A DNA stretch of 64,000 nt from Haloimpatiens massiliensis (lineage in GTDB: Bacteria > Bacillota > Clostridia > Clostridiales > Clostridiaceae). The DNA is taken from contig NZ_LT854639.1 in assembly GCF_900184255.1 (NCBI RefSeq), positions 244,629 through 308,628 on the forward strand, in the 5' to 3' direction. This document shows positions 18,190-27,638 of this stretch, piece by piece. How positions within the stretch are numbered: the stretch's first letter is position 1; every line of letters begins with the position of its first letter. Below the pieces are notes generated by a model. The model searched no databases. It was not told where the DNA came from and was given only the letters and a program-made list of their open reading frames with translations. The translations under genes were made by a program, and so were the position numbers.

Positions 18190-19455
18190 ATGAATAAAAA
18201 TTTTGAGGAAAAAATATGCATAGTAGGAGCTGGAATATCTGGTTTGAGTGCAGCATGGTTTTTAAAAGAAAAAGGCTATAAAAACATAACTGTGTTAGAA
18301 AAACTAGAGAGATTAGGTGGAAAGTGCCACTCCCCTAGATTCAAGGGACGTACCTATGAAATGGGGGCAGCAATGGGCGACGAAGTAAATTACAATACTA
18401 TTTTAGAAATAATGAAAAAACTAAATTTTAAAGGCGACGGTCCTAAATTAAATGCAAAAATATTTAATCATATTAATGGAAAGGAATTAATAGGCATAAC
18501 TCCAGAAGAAAAGCCTTTATTAGAGGCACAATTAGCAAAGATGAAACATTTGCTAGAAACAAAATATAAAGGTTATAATCTTCCTGGACATGCTAATACT
18601 CACGAAGATTTAAAAGAAACATTTTATGATTTTTGCATTATGAACGAAGTTCCTTTGTGTTTAAAAGTGTGGCTAAATCCATTCACATCCTTTGGATATG
18701 GATATTTTAATTTAGTTCCTGCTGCCTATGTGCTTCAATATATAGACTGGGATACCATAGAATCTATGTTTAGTAAAAAAATAATGACTTGGAGCGAAGG
18801 AACAGAAATTTTCTGTGAAAGAATTGCGGAAAGCTTGGATCAAAGACCTAGGTTAAACACCTCTATAAGTAAAATAGAAAGAAAAGATAATAAAGTTTAC
18901 GTCTATACTGAATTTGGCAAAGAAGAATATGACAAAATAATATTCACATCTCCATTACAAAATTTACATAATTATGTGGATATAGATGTCGATGAAAAGG
19001 AGCTTTTTGCAAAAATAATAACTAATGAATATAAAATATATTCATGTACTGTAGAAAATTTTTCTATAAACTCAGGCTATTATCCAAAAAACATGGTGCA
19101 ATCTAAAGCTGGTCATGTTATGTTTTATCTAAGTAGATGGAAAGATGATCCAGAACAAGTACTTACTTTTTACATTTTAGGTGACTCCGCTCAAAATATC
19201 GGAGATAAGGAATGCAGGGCACTACTAGAAGAAGACTTACGTAAATTTAATATTAACCTAAGAGATATCATACTACATAAAACTTGGGAATATTTTCCAC
19301 ATGTAAATTCCACAGAAATGAAAAATGGATGGTACGAAAAATTAGAAGGAAAACAAGGGCAATTAAATACATTCTATGCAGGAGAAATCATGAGTTTTTC
19401 AAACCTTGAGGAATGTTCATCTTACTCTAAAACACTAGTAGAAAGATTCTTCTAA
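18190..19455 (+). CDS. FAD-dependent amine-oxidase-like oxidoreductase
   Basis: This is a 421-residue flavoprotein. The N-terminal Rossmann motif CIVGAGISGLSAAWFLKEKG is followed by TVLEKLERLGGKC, the GG doublet typical of the amine oxidase / phytoene desaturase group. GAAMGDEVNYN contacts the flavin in relatives. The C-terminus ends FYAGEIMSFSNLEECSSYSK, where the flavin-binding GE..S element sits. The substrate is not evident. The start follows GAGGAGGAATAATTT. It is a single gene between the RAYT and a chemoreceptor. Confidence 0.82.
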   Translation: MNKNFEEKICIVGAGISGLSAAWFLKEKGYKNITVLEKLERLGGKCHSPRFKGRTYEMGAAMGDEVNYNTILEIMKKLNFKGDGPKLNAKIFNHINGKELIGITPEEKPLLEAQLAKMKHLLETKYKGYNLPGHANTHEDLKETFYDFCIMNEVPLCLKVWLNPFTSFGYGYFNLVPAAYVLQYIDWDTIESMFSKKIMTWSEGTEIFCERIAESLDQRPRLNTSISKIERKDNKVYVYTEFGKEEYDKIIFTSPLQNLHNYVDIDVDEKELFAKIITNEYKIYSCTVENFSINSGYYPKNMVQSKAGHVMFYLSRWKDDPEQVLTFYILGDSAQNIGDKECRALLEEDLRKFNINLRDIILHKTWEYFPHVNSTEMKNGWYEKLEGKQGQLNTFYAGEIMSFSNLEECSSYSKTLVERFF

Positions 19456-19672
19456 AATACCAAACCGTTATCAATTTATTATATAAAGGATTTATTTAAT
19501 ATTAACCATATATTTTGCTTTAAATATATATATATTTTTACTATATATTTAAGATATGTTCTATATTACTAATAAGTTTAAAAATTTAAATTTTATATTA
19601 AATTGTAATGCTCCAGCATAACATTTTATCATTTAATCAAAATACTTTGTCATAAGTTTTAGGAGGGGAAAC

Positions 19673-21157
19673 ATGAATTTACCAAAAAGTAAAATCACCA
19701 GTAAAGAGAACAAATACTTTCTTATTTCCACTTGGGTTATAGGGATGTTCTATACCTTAGGATTCTTTTTATGTAACTCTAGAAATTTGATTTCTATGAA
19801 TTACACAATAGTAGGTAGTTGCTTTTTTGTTGTTTCGTTAATAGTATCTAGTATTATATATTTCAAAAACAAAGAAAGCCATATTCTATGCCATGTTATT
19901 TCCGTATGTTTTTCTATATCCTATTTAATAATACTTCTAGCATCACAACTACAATATTCTACCATTTTAGTTTTACCACTAATAATAACCTTAAGCTTAT
20001 ACCTAGATGTAAAAAAATTAGTATTTCCCATAATTGGGACAATAGTATCTAATATTGTTTGGTTACTAATCCATAGAAACGAACCAGAATTCTTGGGCAA
20101 TGCAGCTTTTTTATTAGTAATATTATGCTTATTCATATTTATAACTATTATAGTAACTAAATTTGGAGGAGACAAAGCTAAAGAGGCAGAATCTGAAAAG
20201 GAAATAAGTTACAAAGTAAATAATGACCAAAAAAAAGTTATAGAAGATATAATACAAATGGTTAAAATCATAAATAAAAACTCCAGCAATTTAAATGAAA
20301 TAATGGACAAAATTAAAGGATCATCTAACATCGTTCATAGTGCTGTAGCTGAAATAGCTTCTGGAGCTGAAAATACCACTGAAAATATTCAAGAACAGAG
20401 TAAATCTGTAGAAGTTATTGAAGATAAAATACACAATACTGTAAAAATATCACAGCAAGTAAAAGAAAGCACAGACCAAAACCATAAAAACCTACAGGAA
20501 GGTTTAAAAATAGTAAATGAGCTTTCTAAAACTGCAAAACTTATAGAAAATAAAAACTCACAGGTACAGAATAGTTCTGTTAAACTTAAGGATTCTGCCG
20601 AAAATATTAAAGACATAACAAACATGATAACAGGAATAGCAGAGCAGATAAATTTATTATCGCTAAATGCCGCTATAGAAGCAGCTAGAGCTGGAGAAAG
20701 TGGACGAGGCTTTGCGGTGGTAGCCGAAGAAATTAGACGCCTAGCAGATGCTAGTAAAGATGCCACTAACAATATTTCTGATATTATATCAGATTTAAAT
20801 AATGAAGTTACTAAATCTTCTCAATTTATTAATGAGCTCCTAAACATTAATGCTGAACAAAATAAATTAGTAGATGAAACAGAAAAAATATTGAACATAA
20901 TAAAAGCTGATGGAAACACTATTAATACTAAAGTAGATGAAGTAGATGAAAAAATAAACGAAATATCTTCTTCTGCTAAAATCATAGTAGATTCTCTAGA
21001 ATCCCTTACTGCTATTGCTGAAGAAACCACTGGCAACGCAGAGCAAACCCTATCCATATCAGAGGATTTTAAAAATAATGCTGACATTTCCAAAGATTAT
21101 GTATCACAATTAATAACTGCAGCAGAAAGTTTGCTTAATAGCACTCCAGAGAACTAA
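19673..21157 (+). CDS. Methyl-accepting chemotaxis protein with a six-helix membrane domain
   Basis: This is a 494-residue chemoreceptor. Residues about 15-165 are six closely spaced membrane helices with almost no extracytoplasmic domain, so the signal is probably sensed within or at the membrane. Residues 185-490 are a coiled-coil signalling domain. Its tip, EQINLLSLNAAIEAARAGES plus GRGFAVVAEEIRRLAD, binds CheA and CheW. No HAMP is evident. The gene begins after AGGAGGGGAAAC and lies alone. A second receptor lies at 59.4 kb. Confidence 0.9.
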   Translation: MNLPKSKITSKENKYFLISTWVIGMFYTLGFFLCNSRNLISMNYTIVGSCFFVVSLIVSSIIYFKNKESHILCHVISVCFSISYLIILLASQLQYSTILVLPLIITLSLYLDVKKLVFPIIGTIVSNIVWLLIHRNEPEFLGNAAFLLVILCLFIFITIIVTKFGGDKAKEAESEKEISYKVNNDQKKVIEDIIQMVKIINKNSSNLNEIMDKIKGSSNIVHSAVAEIASGAENTTENIQEQSKSVEVIEDKIHNTVKISQQVKESTDQNHKNLQEGLKIVNELSKTAKLIENKNSQVQNSSVKLKDSAENIKDITNMITGIAEQINLLSLNAAIEAARAGESGRGFAVVAEEIRRLADASKDATNNISDIISDLNNEVTKSSQFINELLNINAEQNKLVDETEKILNIIKADGNTINTKVDEVDEKINEISSSAKIIVDSLESLTAIAEETTGNAEQTLSISEDFKNNADISKDYVSQLITAAESLLNSTPEN

Positions 21158-22285
21158 TTTAAAAAAGAAAAGTAGGAAAAAAAAGTGGGGACGGTTAAGT
21201 TTAATACCATTCAAATATAAAAATTAATAAAATTAATGAAGTTAATAAAAATTTTAGTAAATTAAATTAGTAGAGACGGTTGATTACCGTCTCTTTATTA
21301 TTCCATTTATTCTATTTAATTTTCTTTTTAAAAGTATATCTTTCTTCAACGTTAAATAAAAGTAGATAAAAATTATTGTGTAAATATTCCAAAACATAGT
21401 TACTGTAATAAAAAATTTATAAAAATTCGGATATAAACTTGAATATAACAAAAAATCTATCCCTAATCTTAAAACCAAAATGAAAAATTATCATTTCTCA
21501 ATTCCATATTATACCATTAAAACCTAACTTTATAAATATAACGTATATAACATAAAATATATAAAAATACAAAAATTTTTCTTAATAACAAATAAATATA
21601 TCTCCAAATAATAACAACTGTAATAAATATATTTAACTGTAAAAGATCGTATGAATTCCTTATTGAAAATCTATACCTATGCATTAACTTAAACAGTTAA
21701 ATACAACAATTTTCTAATAATAGAACCTTATATTTATCCATTAAGTATCTATATAAAACAAAATAGTATCTGATATTTGTTCCTAGAAGTTTTATGAATG
21801 CTGTATCATATATAAACTGTGAATTTATAGACTATACATGTAATGAAGATAAAAAAAGACAGCATAAAAAACTAAAGACTACTCTATAATACAAAATAAA
21901 AATACAAAAACTAAATCCTATGACTATATATACTATTTTAAATGCAATCAATATGCTGGGACTTGCCTGTTAACAAGTTTAAAAGAAAACTACATAACAG
22001 CTAGCATTCTATGAGTTGTAACCAATTTTTATTCCTACTAGATTTTTCCTAAATAAAAAATTCTTAACCGTCCCTCTCTTCTCTTCCCTCTCTTCTCTTA
22101 ACCGTCCCTCTCTTCTCTCCCTCTCTTCTCTCTCTCTTCTCTCTCTTCTTCTCTCTCTTCTCTTTTTATTTCCTTTTTTTCGGAATCCAAAATTGATTAA
22201 ATTATGTTGTAATAGTATAATTTACAATATAATATTTCCTATATGTTTCATGGTGCATTAGAACTTGAAAGGAGAACATCTATAT
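21158..22285. other. 1.1-kb non-coding region with REP copies and a pyrimidine tract
   Basis: No gene can be supported. A REP copy GGGGACGGTTAAG lies at 21187-21199. AGAGACGGT and ACCGTCTCT form a terminator hairpin at 21270-21295 after the chemoreceptor. REP copies AATTCTTAACCGTCCCTC (22059-22077) and CTTAACCGTCCC (22097-22109) lie within and next to a CTCTTCT microsatellite (about 22070-22165). A short open stretch near 21790-21890 (RSFMNAVSYINCEFIDY) has neither start signal nor a recognised relative. Confidence 0.6.
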
Positions 22286-23497
22286 ATGAAAAAATTTATG
22301 AAGATTTTAATTGGGATTCTATTTATAACTGCATCTTCTGTAGTATTTTTAGGTATTCAAAAAAATGCTGTAATGACCCAAATTAATTTATTTAAACAAA
22401 GTTATTCAAAAAAAGATTATAAAACTTCAAAAAACATATATGAAAAAAACGAAAAAAAATACTTATACAAAAAATTTCATTTTATAGAAAATATATCAAC
22501 ATTTCTAGAAGATAATTTAATAAAAACTGAGCATCAGTTTTTAGATGGACATTGCAATTATGAAGATGCTATTTTAATTATTAAGGAAACAAAAAACTAT
22601 AAAGAAGTTGATATTGATATTATAAAAAAAACTGAAGACAAAATAAATAATAAATACGAAGCCCAAAATACATATTTAGAAGCAAAAAAATTTTTAGATA
22701 ATAAAAATTTTGAAAACGCCCTAAAAAAAGTGGAATACTCACTAAAATTATATAGTGACAATGTAGAAGCAAAAGAGCTTAAAAAGATTATAATAGAACA
22801 ATATAGAATGTACATATTTCAAGAGGTAAATAATCTTGTTAATAAAGAAAAATTTAATGATGCCCTTACCTTATTAGAAAAAAATAAAACTATTTTTTTA
22901 GAAAAAGATTTTTTAAATAAGAAAGATGAAGTAAACAAAGCCAGAAAAAACTTTGAAGATAAACAAGAAAAGGAAAAAAAATTAGCTGAAGAAAGAGAAA
23001 GAAGAAAAAAATTAGCCGAAGAAAAATTAAAAAAAACCAAAAATAACATTATGACTCTCAAGAATAATTCATCAAATTCTAACACAGCAGTTTGTATTAA
23101 TGGCAAAACTCTAAAAAGCGCTACAAATTTTTTAATTTATGTTGACACAAACAATCAAAAAACTAATGTATTTTCAAATACAAATGGTCAATGGAATCTA
23201 TCCAAGAGTATAAGTTGTAGCACAGGAAAATCCGGCTCAGAAACTCCATCAGGTACTTACAAAGTTAATTATAGAGGTACTTGGTTTTATAGTAATAAAT
23301 ATAGTGAAGGAGCAAAATATTGGGTTAGTTTTTATGGAAATTACTTATTTCATTCTCTACCAATGGATATTAACAAGAAAATAGTAGATTACACTTTAGG
23401 TAAACCTGCTTCCCATGGATGTGTGAGATTACCTGTGGAAGATGCAAAATGGATTTATAATAATATACCTAATGGTACTACTGTGTATATTAAATAA
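22286..23497 (+). CDS. L,D-transpeptidase (YkuD) with TPR/coiled-coil region
   Basis: This is a 403-residue cell-wall enzyme making 3-3 cross-links or attaching proteins to peptidoglycan. An N-terminal membrane anchor (MKKFMKILIGILFITASS) is followed by about 200 residues of TPR-like helices (YEAQNTYLEAKKFLDNKNFE), a Lys/Glu-rich coiled coil (KLAEERERRKKLAEEK) and the YkuD domain. The catalytic motif is SHGCVRLP near residue 380. The start is ATG 22286, with AAAGGAG in place; an in-frame TTG 21 bases upstream overlaps that site. REP repeats flank the gene on both sides. Confidence 0.9.
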   Translation: MKKFMKILIGILFITASSVVFLGIQKNAVMTQINLFKQSYSKKDYKTSKNIYEKNEKKYLYKKFHFIENISTFLEDNLIKTEHQFLDGHCNYEDAILIIKETKNYKEVDIDIIKKTEDKINNKYEAQNTYLEAKKFLDNKNFENALKKVEYSLKLYSDNVEAKELKKIIIEQYRMYIFQEVNNLVNKEKFNDALTLLEKNKTIFLEKDFLNKKDEVNKARKNFEDKQEKEKKLAEERERRKKLAEEKLKKTKNNIMTLKNNSSNSNTAVCINGKTLKSATNFLIYVDTNNQKTNVFSNTNGQWNLSKSISCSTGKSGSETPSGTYKVNYRGTWFYSNKYSEGAKYWVSFYGNYLFHSLPMDINKKIVDYTLGKPASHGCVRLPVEDAKWIYNNIPNGTTVYIK

Positions 23498-23993
23498 ACG
23501 TTATATTCTTACTTATTTTGAATTGCTTTTATTCTGTTTTCAATTAACCTAAATAATCTAAGCTCCATTAATCAAAAGTTCTACTACAAATTTAAATAAA
23601 TATAAATAATAAATAAATAAAAAATAATGGGGACGGTTAATTAAGTTTTAATTTTTTAAATAAACTTCTTAACCGTCCCCAAAAAAACCATAAACTTCTT
23701 AACCGTCCCCAAAAAAAATTGAATATTTTCTAATCCAGCTAATGCTTTAAATATAGCTATATACTTATTCTAAATATGTTCTTTGGAATATTTATGAATA
23801 GCAAAATAATACTTAACCATGTGCCTATTTCCTTTTTTTGTCGTAATCGAATAATAACTAGATAATGCTTAACATCCCTTTGTTTTTCTTCATTTTTCAA
23901 ATTAAATTCTTAACCTTCATCTTTTCCATTGAAAACCTAGTATGAAATGTTATATATTATAATAGTAACTAATGTTTAGGAGGCATATTTTGA
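23498..23993. repeat. Intergenic region with three REP copies
   Basis: No gene. GGGGACGGTTAA (23629-23640) faces AAACTTCTTAACCGTCCCC (23662-23680), and a second AAACTTCTTAACCGTCCCC follows directly (23692-23710). The inverted pair makes a REPIN-like hairpin that may end the upstream transpeptidase transcript. The remaining 280 bp before the next gene is AT-rich. Confidence 0.65.
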
Positions 23994-25379
23994 ATGAGTA
24001 GACAAAAGAAACGCAAAGGAAAAAATCATATTCGACCTAGTTTTATATTATTGGGCGTAATTATAATCTATTTATGTACGGTATTATATTTTAGAAATCA
24101 TTTTCAATTAAGAACTACTATTAATGGTGTTAAAGCATCCAATAAAACTGTAGAACGGGTCACTAAAGAACTAGAAAATGAAGTAAAAAATTATACATTA
24201 CAGTTAGAGGGTAGAAATGGAACTAAAGAGAAAATTTCAGCAAAAGATTTTAATCTCAAATATAATCCTAATGATGAAATTAAAAAATTGAAAAAAGATC
24301 AAAATCCCTTTAATTTGCTTGGAGGTATTTTTAAAAGAAAACAATATGAAGTATCTAGGACTATTTCTTATGATGAAAAACTGTTAAAGGAATGCATTGA
24401 TAAAATGTCCTTTTTTAATGAAAATGCAATAACAAACCCTAAAAATGCTAGTTTAAAATATACTGATAAAGGCTATGAAATTGTAAAAGAAACTATGGGA
24501 AATAAGATTATTAAAGATAAACTATATAAAGAAATAAAAGATGCAATAATTAATAATAAAAATGTTATAGATTTAGAAAAAAGTAATTGCTATGAAAATC
24601 CAAAATATACTTCAAAGTCAAAAGAAGTTGTAGAAGCTCAAAAGACCATGAATAAATATTTGCAATCAACAGTAACATTTGACATTAGAGGAAATAAAGA
24701 AGTATTTGATACCTCTATAATAAAAAATTTAATTAAAGTGGATGAAAATTTTAATGTTTCTATAGACAAACAAAAGGTATGGACATATATAAATAATTTA
24801 GCATATACTTATGATACAGTTGGCAAAGCAAAAGATTTTGTTACCGCATCAGGTACACATATAAAAGTAAACGGCGGAAACTACGGTTGGAAAATTAACA
24901 GGTCAAAAGAAGTAGAAAATTTAGTACAAGCTATAAAAGAAGGTAAGTCTGTAAGTAAAAAACCTTCATATTCTCAAATTCCAAGTAGCAGCGACCCTAA
25001 TGAAATAGGTAACTCTTATGTAGAAATCGACCTAACAAAACAGCATTTATGGGTTTATAAAGATGGTGCTCTTGTGGTAGATGGAGATGTGGTTACTGGT
25101 AGTGTAGTTAAAAAAACCCCTACCCCAGAAGGTGTCTATAAATTAAGTTATAAAGAAAAGGATGCTACCTTAAAAGGAGAGGATTATGCCACACCAGTTA
25201 GTTTTTGGATGCCTTTTAATGGAGGTATTGGTATGCATGATGCTACTTGGCGAAAAGAGTTTGGTGGAAAGCTCTATGAAAAAAAAGGTTCTCATGGCTG
25301 TGTAAATTGTCCTTATGAATTAGCAAAAACCACCTTTGAAAATATTAAAGCTGGAACTCCAATTATTTGCCATTATTAA
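23994..25379 (+). CDS. L,D-transpeptidase with PG-binding domain
   Basis: This is a 461-residue membrane-anchored transpeptidase. A basic N-terminus and one membrane segment (FILLGVIIIYLCTVLYF) lead to a repeated alpha/beta region typical of the putative peptidoglycan-binding domain that precedes YkuD in clostridia (residues 40-320). The catalytic domain begins YVEIDLTKQHLWVYKDG and carries GIGMHDATWR and the active-site GSHGCVNCP near residue 435. The start ATG follows AGGAGGCATATTTTGA. It may act with, or replace, the preceding YkuD enzyme. Confidence 0.92.
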   Translation: MSRQKKRKGKNHIRPSFILLGVIIIYLCTVLYFRNHFQLRTTINGVKASNKTVERVTKELENEVKNYTLQLEGRNGTKEKISAKDFNLKYNPNDEIKKLKKDQNPFNLLGGIFKRKQYEVSRTISYDEKLLKECIDKMSFFNENAITNPKNASLKYTDKGYEIVKETMGNKIIKDKLYKEIKDAIINNKNVIDLEKSNCYENPKYTSKSKEVVEAQKTMNKYLQSTVTFDIRGNKEVFDTSIIKNLIKVDENFNVSIDKQKVWTYINNLAYTYDTVGKAKDFVTASGTHIKVNGGNYGWKINRSKEVENLVQAIKEGKSVSKKPSYSQIPSSSDPNEIGNSYVEIDLTKQHLWVYKDGALVVDGDVVTGSVVKKTPTPEGVYKLSYKEKDATLKGEDYATPVSFWMPFNGGIGMHDATWRKEFGGKLYEKKGSHGCVNCPYELAKTTFENIKAGTPIICHY

Positions 25380-25554
25380 TAATTGTATTTTACTTATGTG
25401 AACTATCCCCGACATAAACAACGGTGGTTTTCACAAATTTTTTATAAAACACAAATAAAAATATAAAATACAAATGCAAACAAACATAAGTAAAAATAAA
25501 TACAAATAAATATAAACAAAATAAATTAAACAAAATGGTTTAAACACAATAAAT

Positions 25555-25605
25555 ACAAGCCCACATAGGTTAAAAATATTTAAATTTACCTATGTGGCTT
25601 TTATT
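25555..25605 (+). terminator. Terminator of the L,D-transpeptidase gene
   Basis: AGCCCACATAGGT and ACCTATGTGGCT pair and are followed by TTTTATTTTTG. The stem resembles the hairpin family at 51-62 kb, but the loop differs. Confidence 0.8.
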
Positions 25606-25627
25606 TTTGTTTATTCTATTTTCATAA

Positions 25628-25783
25628 GGTACATGAAAATAAATAACAAGTCAAAGATGCAGGTATATTTTGTGTCAGACAAGGAAACAGGTTCCGCCGC
25701 TGTAGAGCTATCGGTGGTTTCTGCTGACGCAGTATGACGCAAAATAGACTAGAATACTGACTTGTTATTTATTTGAATGTGCC
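25628..25783. mobile_element. Palindromic MITE, copy 1
   Basis: A 156-bp element, richer in G+C than its surroundings, with long imperfect terminal inverted repeats: it opens GGTACATGAAAATAAATAAC and its reverse opens GGCACATTCAAATAAATAAC. The whole unit can fold into one stem whose apex is near GCCGCTGTAGAGC. It is flanked by TAA on both sides, a possible 3-bp target duplication. A copy about 90% identical lies at 39705-39861. No coding capacity; the parent element is not in the window. Confidence 0.8.
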
Positions 25784-25895
25784 TAAAATAAGCAAAATGA
25801 AAATGCAGAAGGTTATAATAAAATTTTTAAATTCATAAGAATATAAAAATACTGTTTTTCTATGGCTAAGGTATAACTAAAAAGGAGGCATTAAA

Positions 25896-26168
25896 ATGGA
25901 TAATAACAACAATCTTTGGAATGATAATCAAAATTCCCAACGGAAATCAACAAATGTATTTGCTATAACTGGTTTAGTTTTAGGTATAGTATCTTGGTTT
26001 TTAAACCTTTTTGGAATCATTGGAACACTAGCGATTGTTTTCTCATCAATTGCCTTATCACAAATCAAAACAGATAATCAAAAAGGAAAAGGCTTTGCTA
26101 TCGCTGGTTTGGTTTCAGGAATAATAAATGTTATTTATGCAGTCGTGATGTTAACAACACTTTTATAG
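25896..26168 (+). CDS. DUF4190-family small membrane protein
   Basis: This is a 90-residue protein with an Asn/Gln-rich start and two membrane helices (FAITGLVLGIVSWFLNLFGI and GFAIAGLVSGIINVIYAVVM) joined by a short loop SQIKTDNQKGK. The GLVLGI..GIIGTLAIVFSSIAL pattern is that of DUF4190. AAAGGAGGCATTAAA precedes the ATG. Function unknown. It stands alone just before the secretion locus but on the opposite strand. Confidence 0.82.
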   Translation: MDNNNNLWNDNQNSQRKSTNVFAITGLVLGIVSWFLNLFGIIGTLAIVFSSIALSQIKTDNQKGKGFAIAGLVSGIINVIYAVVMLTTLL

Positions 26169-26616
26169 ATTGAATTACAAGTACAATAGATAAACTATTA
26201 TCTTTTTTCTGCAAATAACTTATATATTCAACTTTTCCAGCTATAAAATTACAATTAAAAATTAAATAGAAAAACTTTTTTAGAAATTTTAACCTTAATT
26301 TCGCATTCTAGAATTAACGGGGCTGTCGCACTAAAAATAAATACTACAATATATTGTGTTAAGCTTAAACTTGCAAAACAGTATATTGTATGTAAATTTC
26401 TTAATGCGACAACTCAATTTTTTTATGTATGTATAACTTACAGTAATGGATATAATAAGTATATGTATGTATAGATTACATTAATGGAAATAATAAGTAT
26501 AAAATAATTTTAACCTTCATTTTAAATTTTACATTACTAAGGGTGCCATATCCAATACGGCACCCTGTGCATTTTATAATATTCACATCCTCATTTTATA
26601 ATATTCATAAAAGTCC
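26169..26616. other. Intergenic region with MITE copy and hairpin
   Basis: Convergent gap between the DUF4190 gene and the 188-residue membrane gene. It contains MITE copy 2 (listed separately) and a hairpin AGGGTGCC / GGCACCCT (26540-26566) followed by GTGCATTTT, a probable terminator for plus-strand transcripts. Confidence 0.55.
26319..26414. mobile_element. MITE-like element with GGGGCTGTCGCA ends, copy 2
   Basis: About 96 bp; shares with 8250-8348 the left end GGGGCTGTCGCACTAA, the internal ATATATTGTGTTAA word and the right end TTTCTTAATGCGACAA. The right end is more degenerate. Non-coding. Confidence 0.62.
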
Positions 26617-27183
26617 TTAATTTAACTCAGTAATTTTCTTTCCTGTTTTTTCTTTAAGAATATTTACTATTTTTTCTTTTTCTTCGCCTGCAATATATAA
26701 AAGTGTCCTTTTTTCTTCTTTTTTATCAAAATAATCTTTTACAAATTCTTTTTCACTAGGTTGTTTTAAGTATCTTATTGATTCCATTGGGAATCCTTGA
26801 ATGTTTAAACATCTTAATGGAGTGCTATACTCAAGTTTAGTTATATTTTCATATTGCACTTTTGTCTTCTCTACTCTTGGTCCCATTTTATCGCCTCTGT
26901 CTAAACCATCATATAGTATTGTAATTGCCTCCTCATTCAACTCAACTTTTGTAACTACACTCTTGTATCCAGCAACCGGTCTTGTTCTAGTTAATACAAA
27001 TATAGATAAGATTACAGCTATTATTTTGGTTCGATCTAATGAAAAGTCACCTAGCCATATCTCAAATAAGCAAAGTACACCAATTATGATTAATGTCCCT
27101 TTAGTTAGTTTTCTTATGGTTGGATGCGGTGATTCTCCTTGTGTATATATTTTACTTATAAATTCTACTACCTGGTTTTCCAT
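26617..27183 (-). CDS. Membrane protein, distant relative of the T7SS immunity candidates
   Basis: This is a 188-residue protein with two membrane helices at about residues 28-65 and a C-terminal mixed alpha/beta domain. Its last 30 residues (EEKEKIVNILKEKTGKKITE) resemble the ends of the two candidate immunity proteins (EEIVKTLEEKSGVQME and similar), and it shares their plan of two helices followed by a cytoplasmic domain. It lies last in the secretion locus, 455 bp after the WXG100 gene. GGAGAATGTTCA precedes the ATG. An orphan immunity gene is a plausible reading, but the similarity is weak. Confidence 0.6.
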   Translation of the reverse strand: MENQVVEFISKIYTQGESPHPTIRKLTKGTLIIIGVLCLFEIWLGDFSLDRTKIIAVILSIFVLTRTRPVAGYKSVVTKVELNEEAITILYDGLDRGDKMGPRVEKTKVQYENITKLEYSTPLRCLNIQGFPMESIRYLKQPSEKEFVKDYFDKKEEKRTLLYIAGEEKEKIVNILKEKTGKKITELN

Positions 27184-27210
27184 TGAACATTCTCCTTTTT
27201 AAATTACATA

Positions 27211-27634
27211 AGGAGTGCTGCTGCACCAAGAATAAATACTACAATATATTATGCTAGCTGCAATTGGTAATTTGAAATCTATATTAAAATTTTCTAAACG
27301 AAACAATATAGTTTCAAGCCATTCTTAAATATAATGATTAACCCACAATAAGGTACAATGCAGTGAAATTATGAAATTTCTCTGGAATGAGTTGAATAAG
27401 AAGCGAAGGAACTATTTAAATTAAATTTATTGTTCCCAGCTCTTATGTAACTCATGGAGGAGACATTTCATAATTCAAGTAATGTAATACTTTTTGTGGG
27501 ATAATCATATAATAATTATACAAAAACAATGAATATTTCATGTATAAAGTTTATATTACAAATTAAAATATGCCAGTTTAAAGTTTGCAAAACAATATAT
27601 TAGCTGTAAATTTCTTAATGCAACATGCCCTTTG
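27211..27634. mobile_element. Split MITE-like element enclosing a long hairpin
   Basis: The left half (27211-27260: GTGCTGCTGCACCAAGAATA, then ACTACAATATATTATG) and the right half (27555-27634: GTTTGCAAAACAATATATTA, then TTTCTTAATGCAACATGCCC) match the two ends of the small MITE at 8250 and 26319. Between them lies an imperfect inverted repeat, 27337-27505. It fills the gap between the WXG100 gene and the last membrane gene. Confidence 0.55.
27337..27505. repeat. Long imperfect inverted repeat (about 75-bp arms)
   Basis: ATTAACCCACAATAAG at one end faces ATTATCCCACAAAAAG at the other. Within the arms AAATTATGAAATTTCTC, ATGAGTTGAATAAGA and AGGAAC face close counterparts. The unit can fold as a single stem of about 170 nt. 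It is non-coding on both strands. Confidence 0.65.
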
Positions 27635-27638
27635 TAAT

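Noticed and set aside
21284..21478. A hydrophobic 64-codon minus-strand frame
   Set aside because: No ribosome site, no relative recognised; lies in AT-rich spacer beside a terminator.
13467..23710. Repeated TTAACCGTCCC words as a CRISPR array
   Set aside because: Spacing is irregular, copies occur in both orientations and in separate intergenic spaces, and no cas genes are present; REP/REPIN elements fit better.
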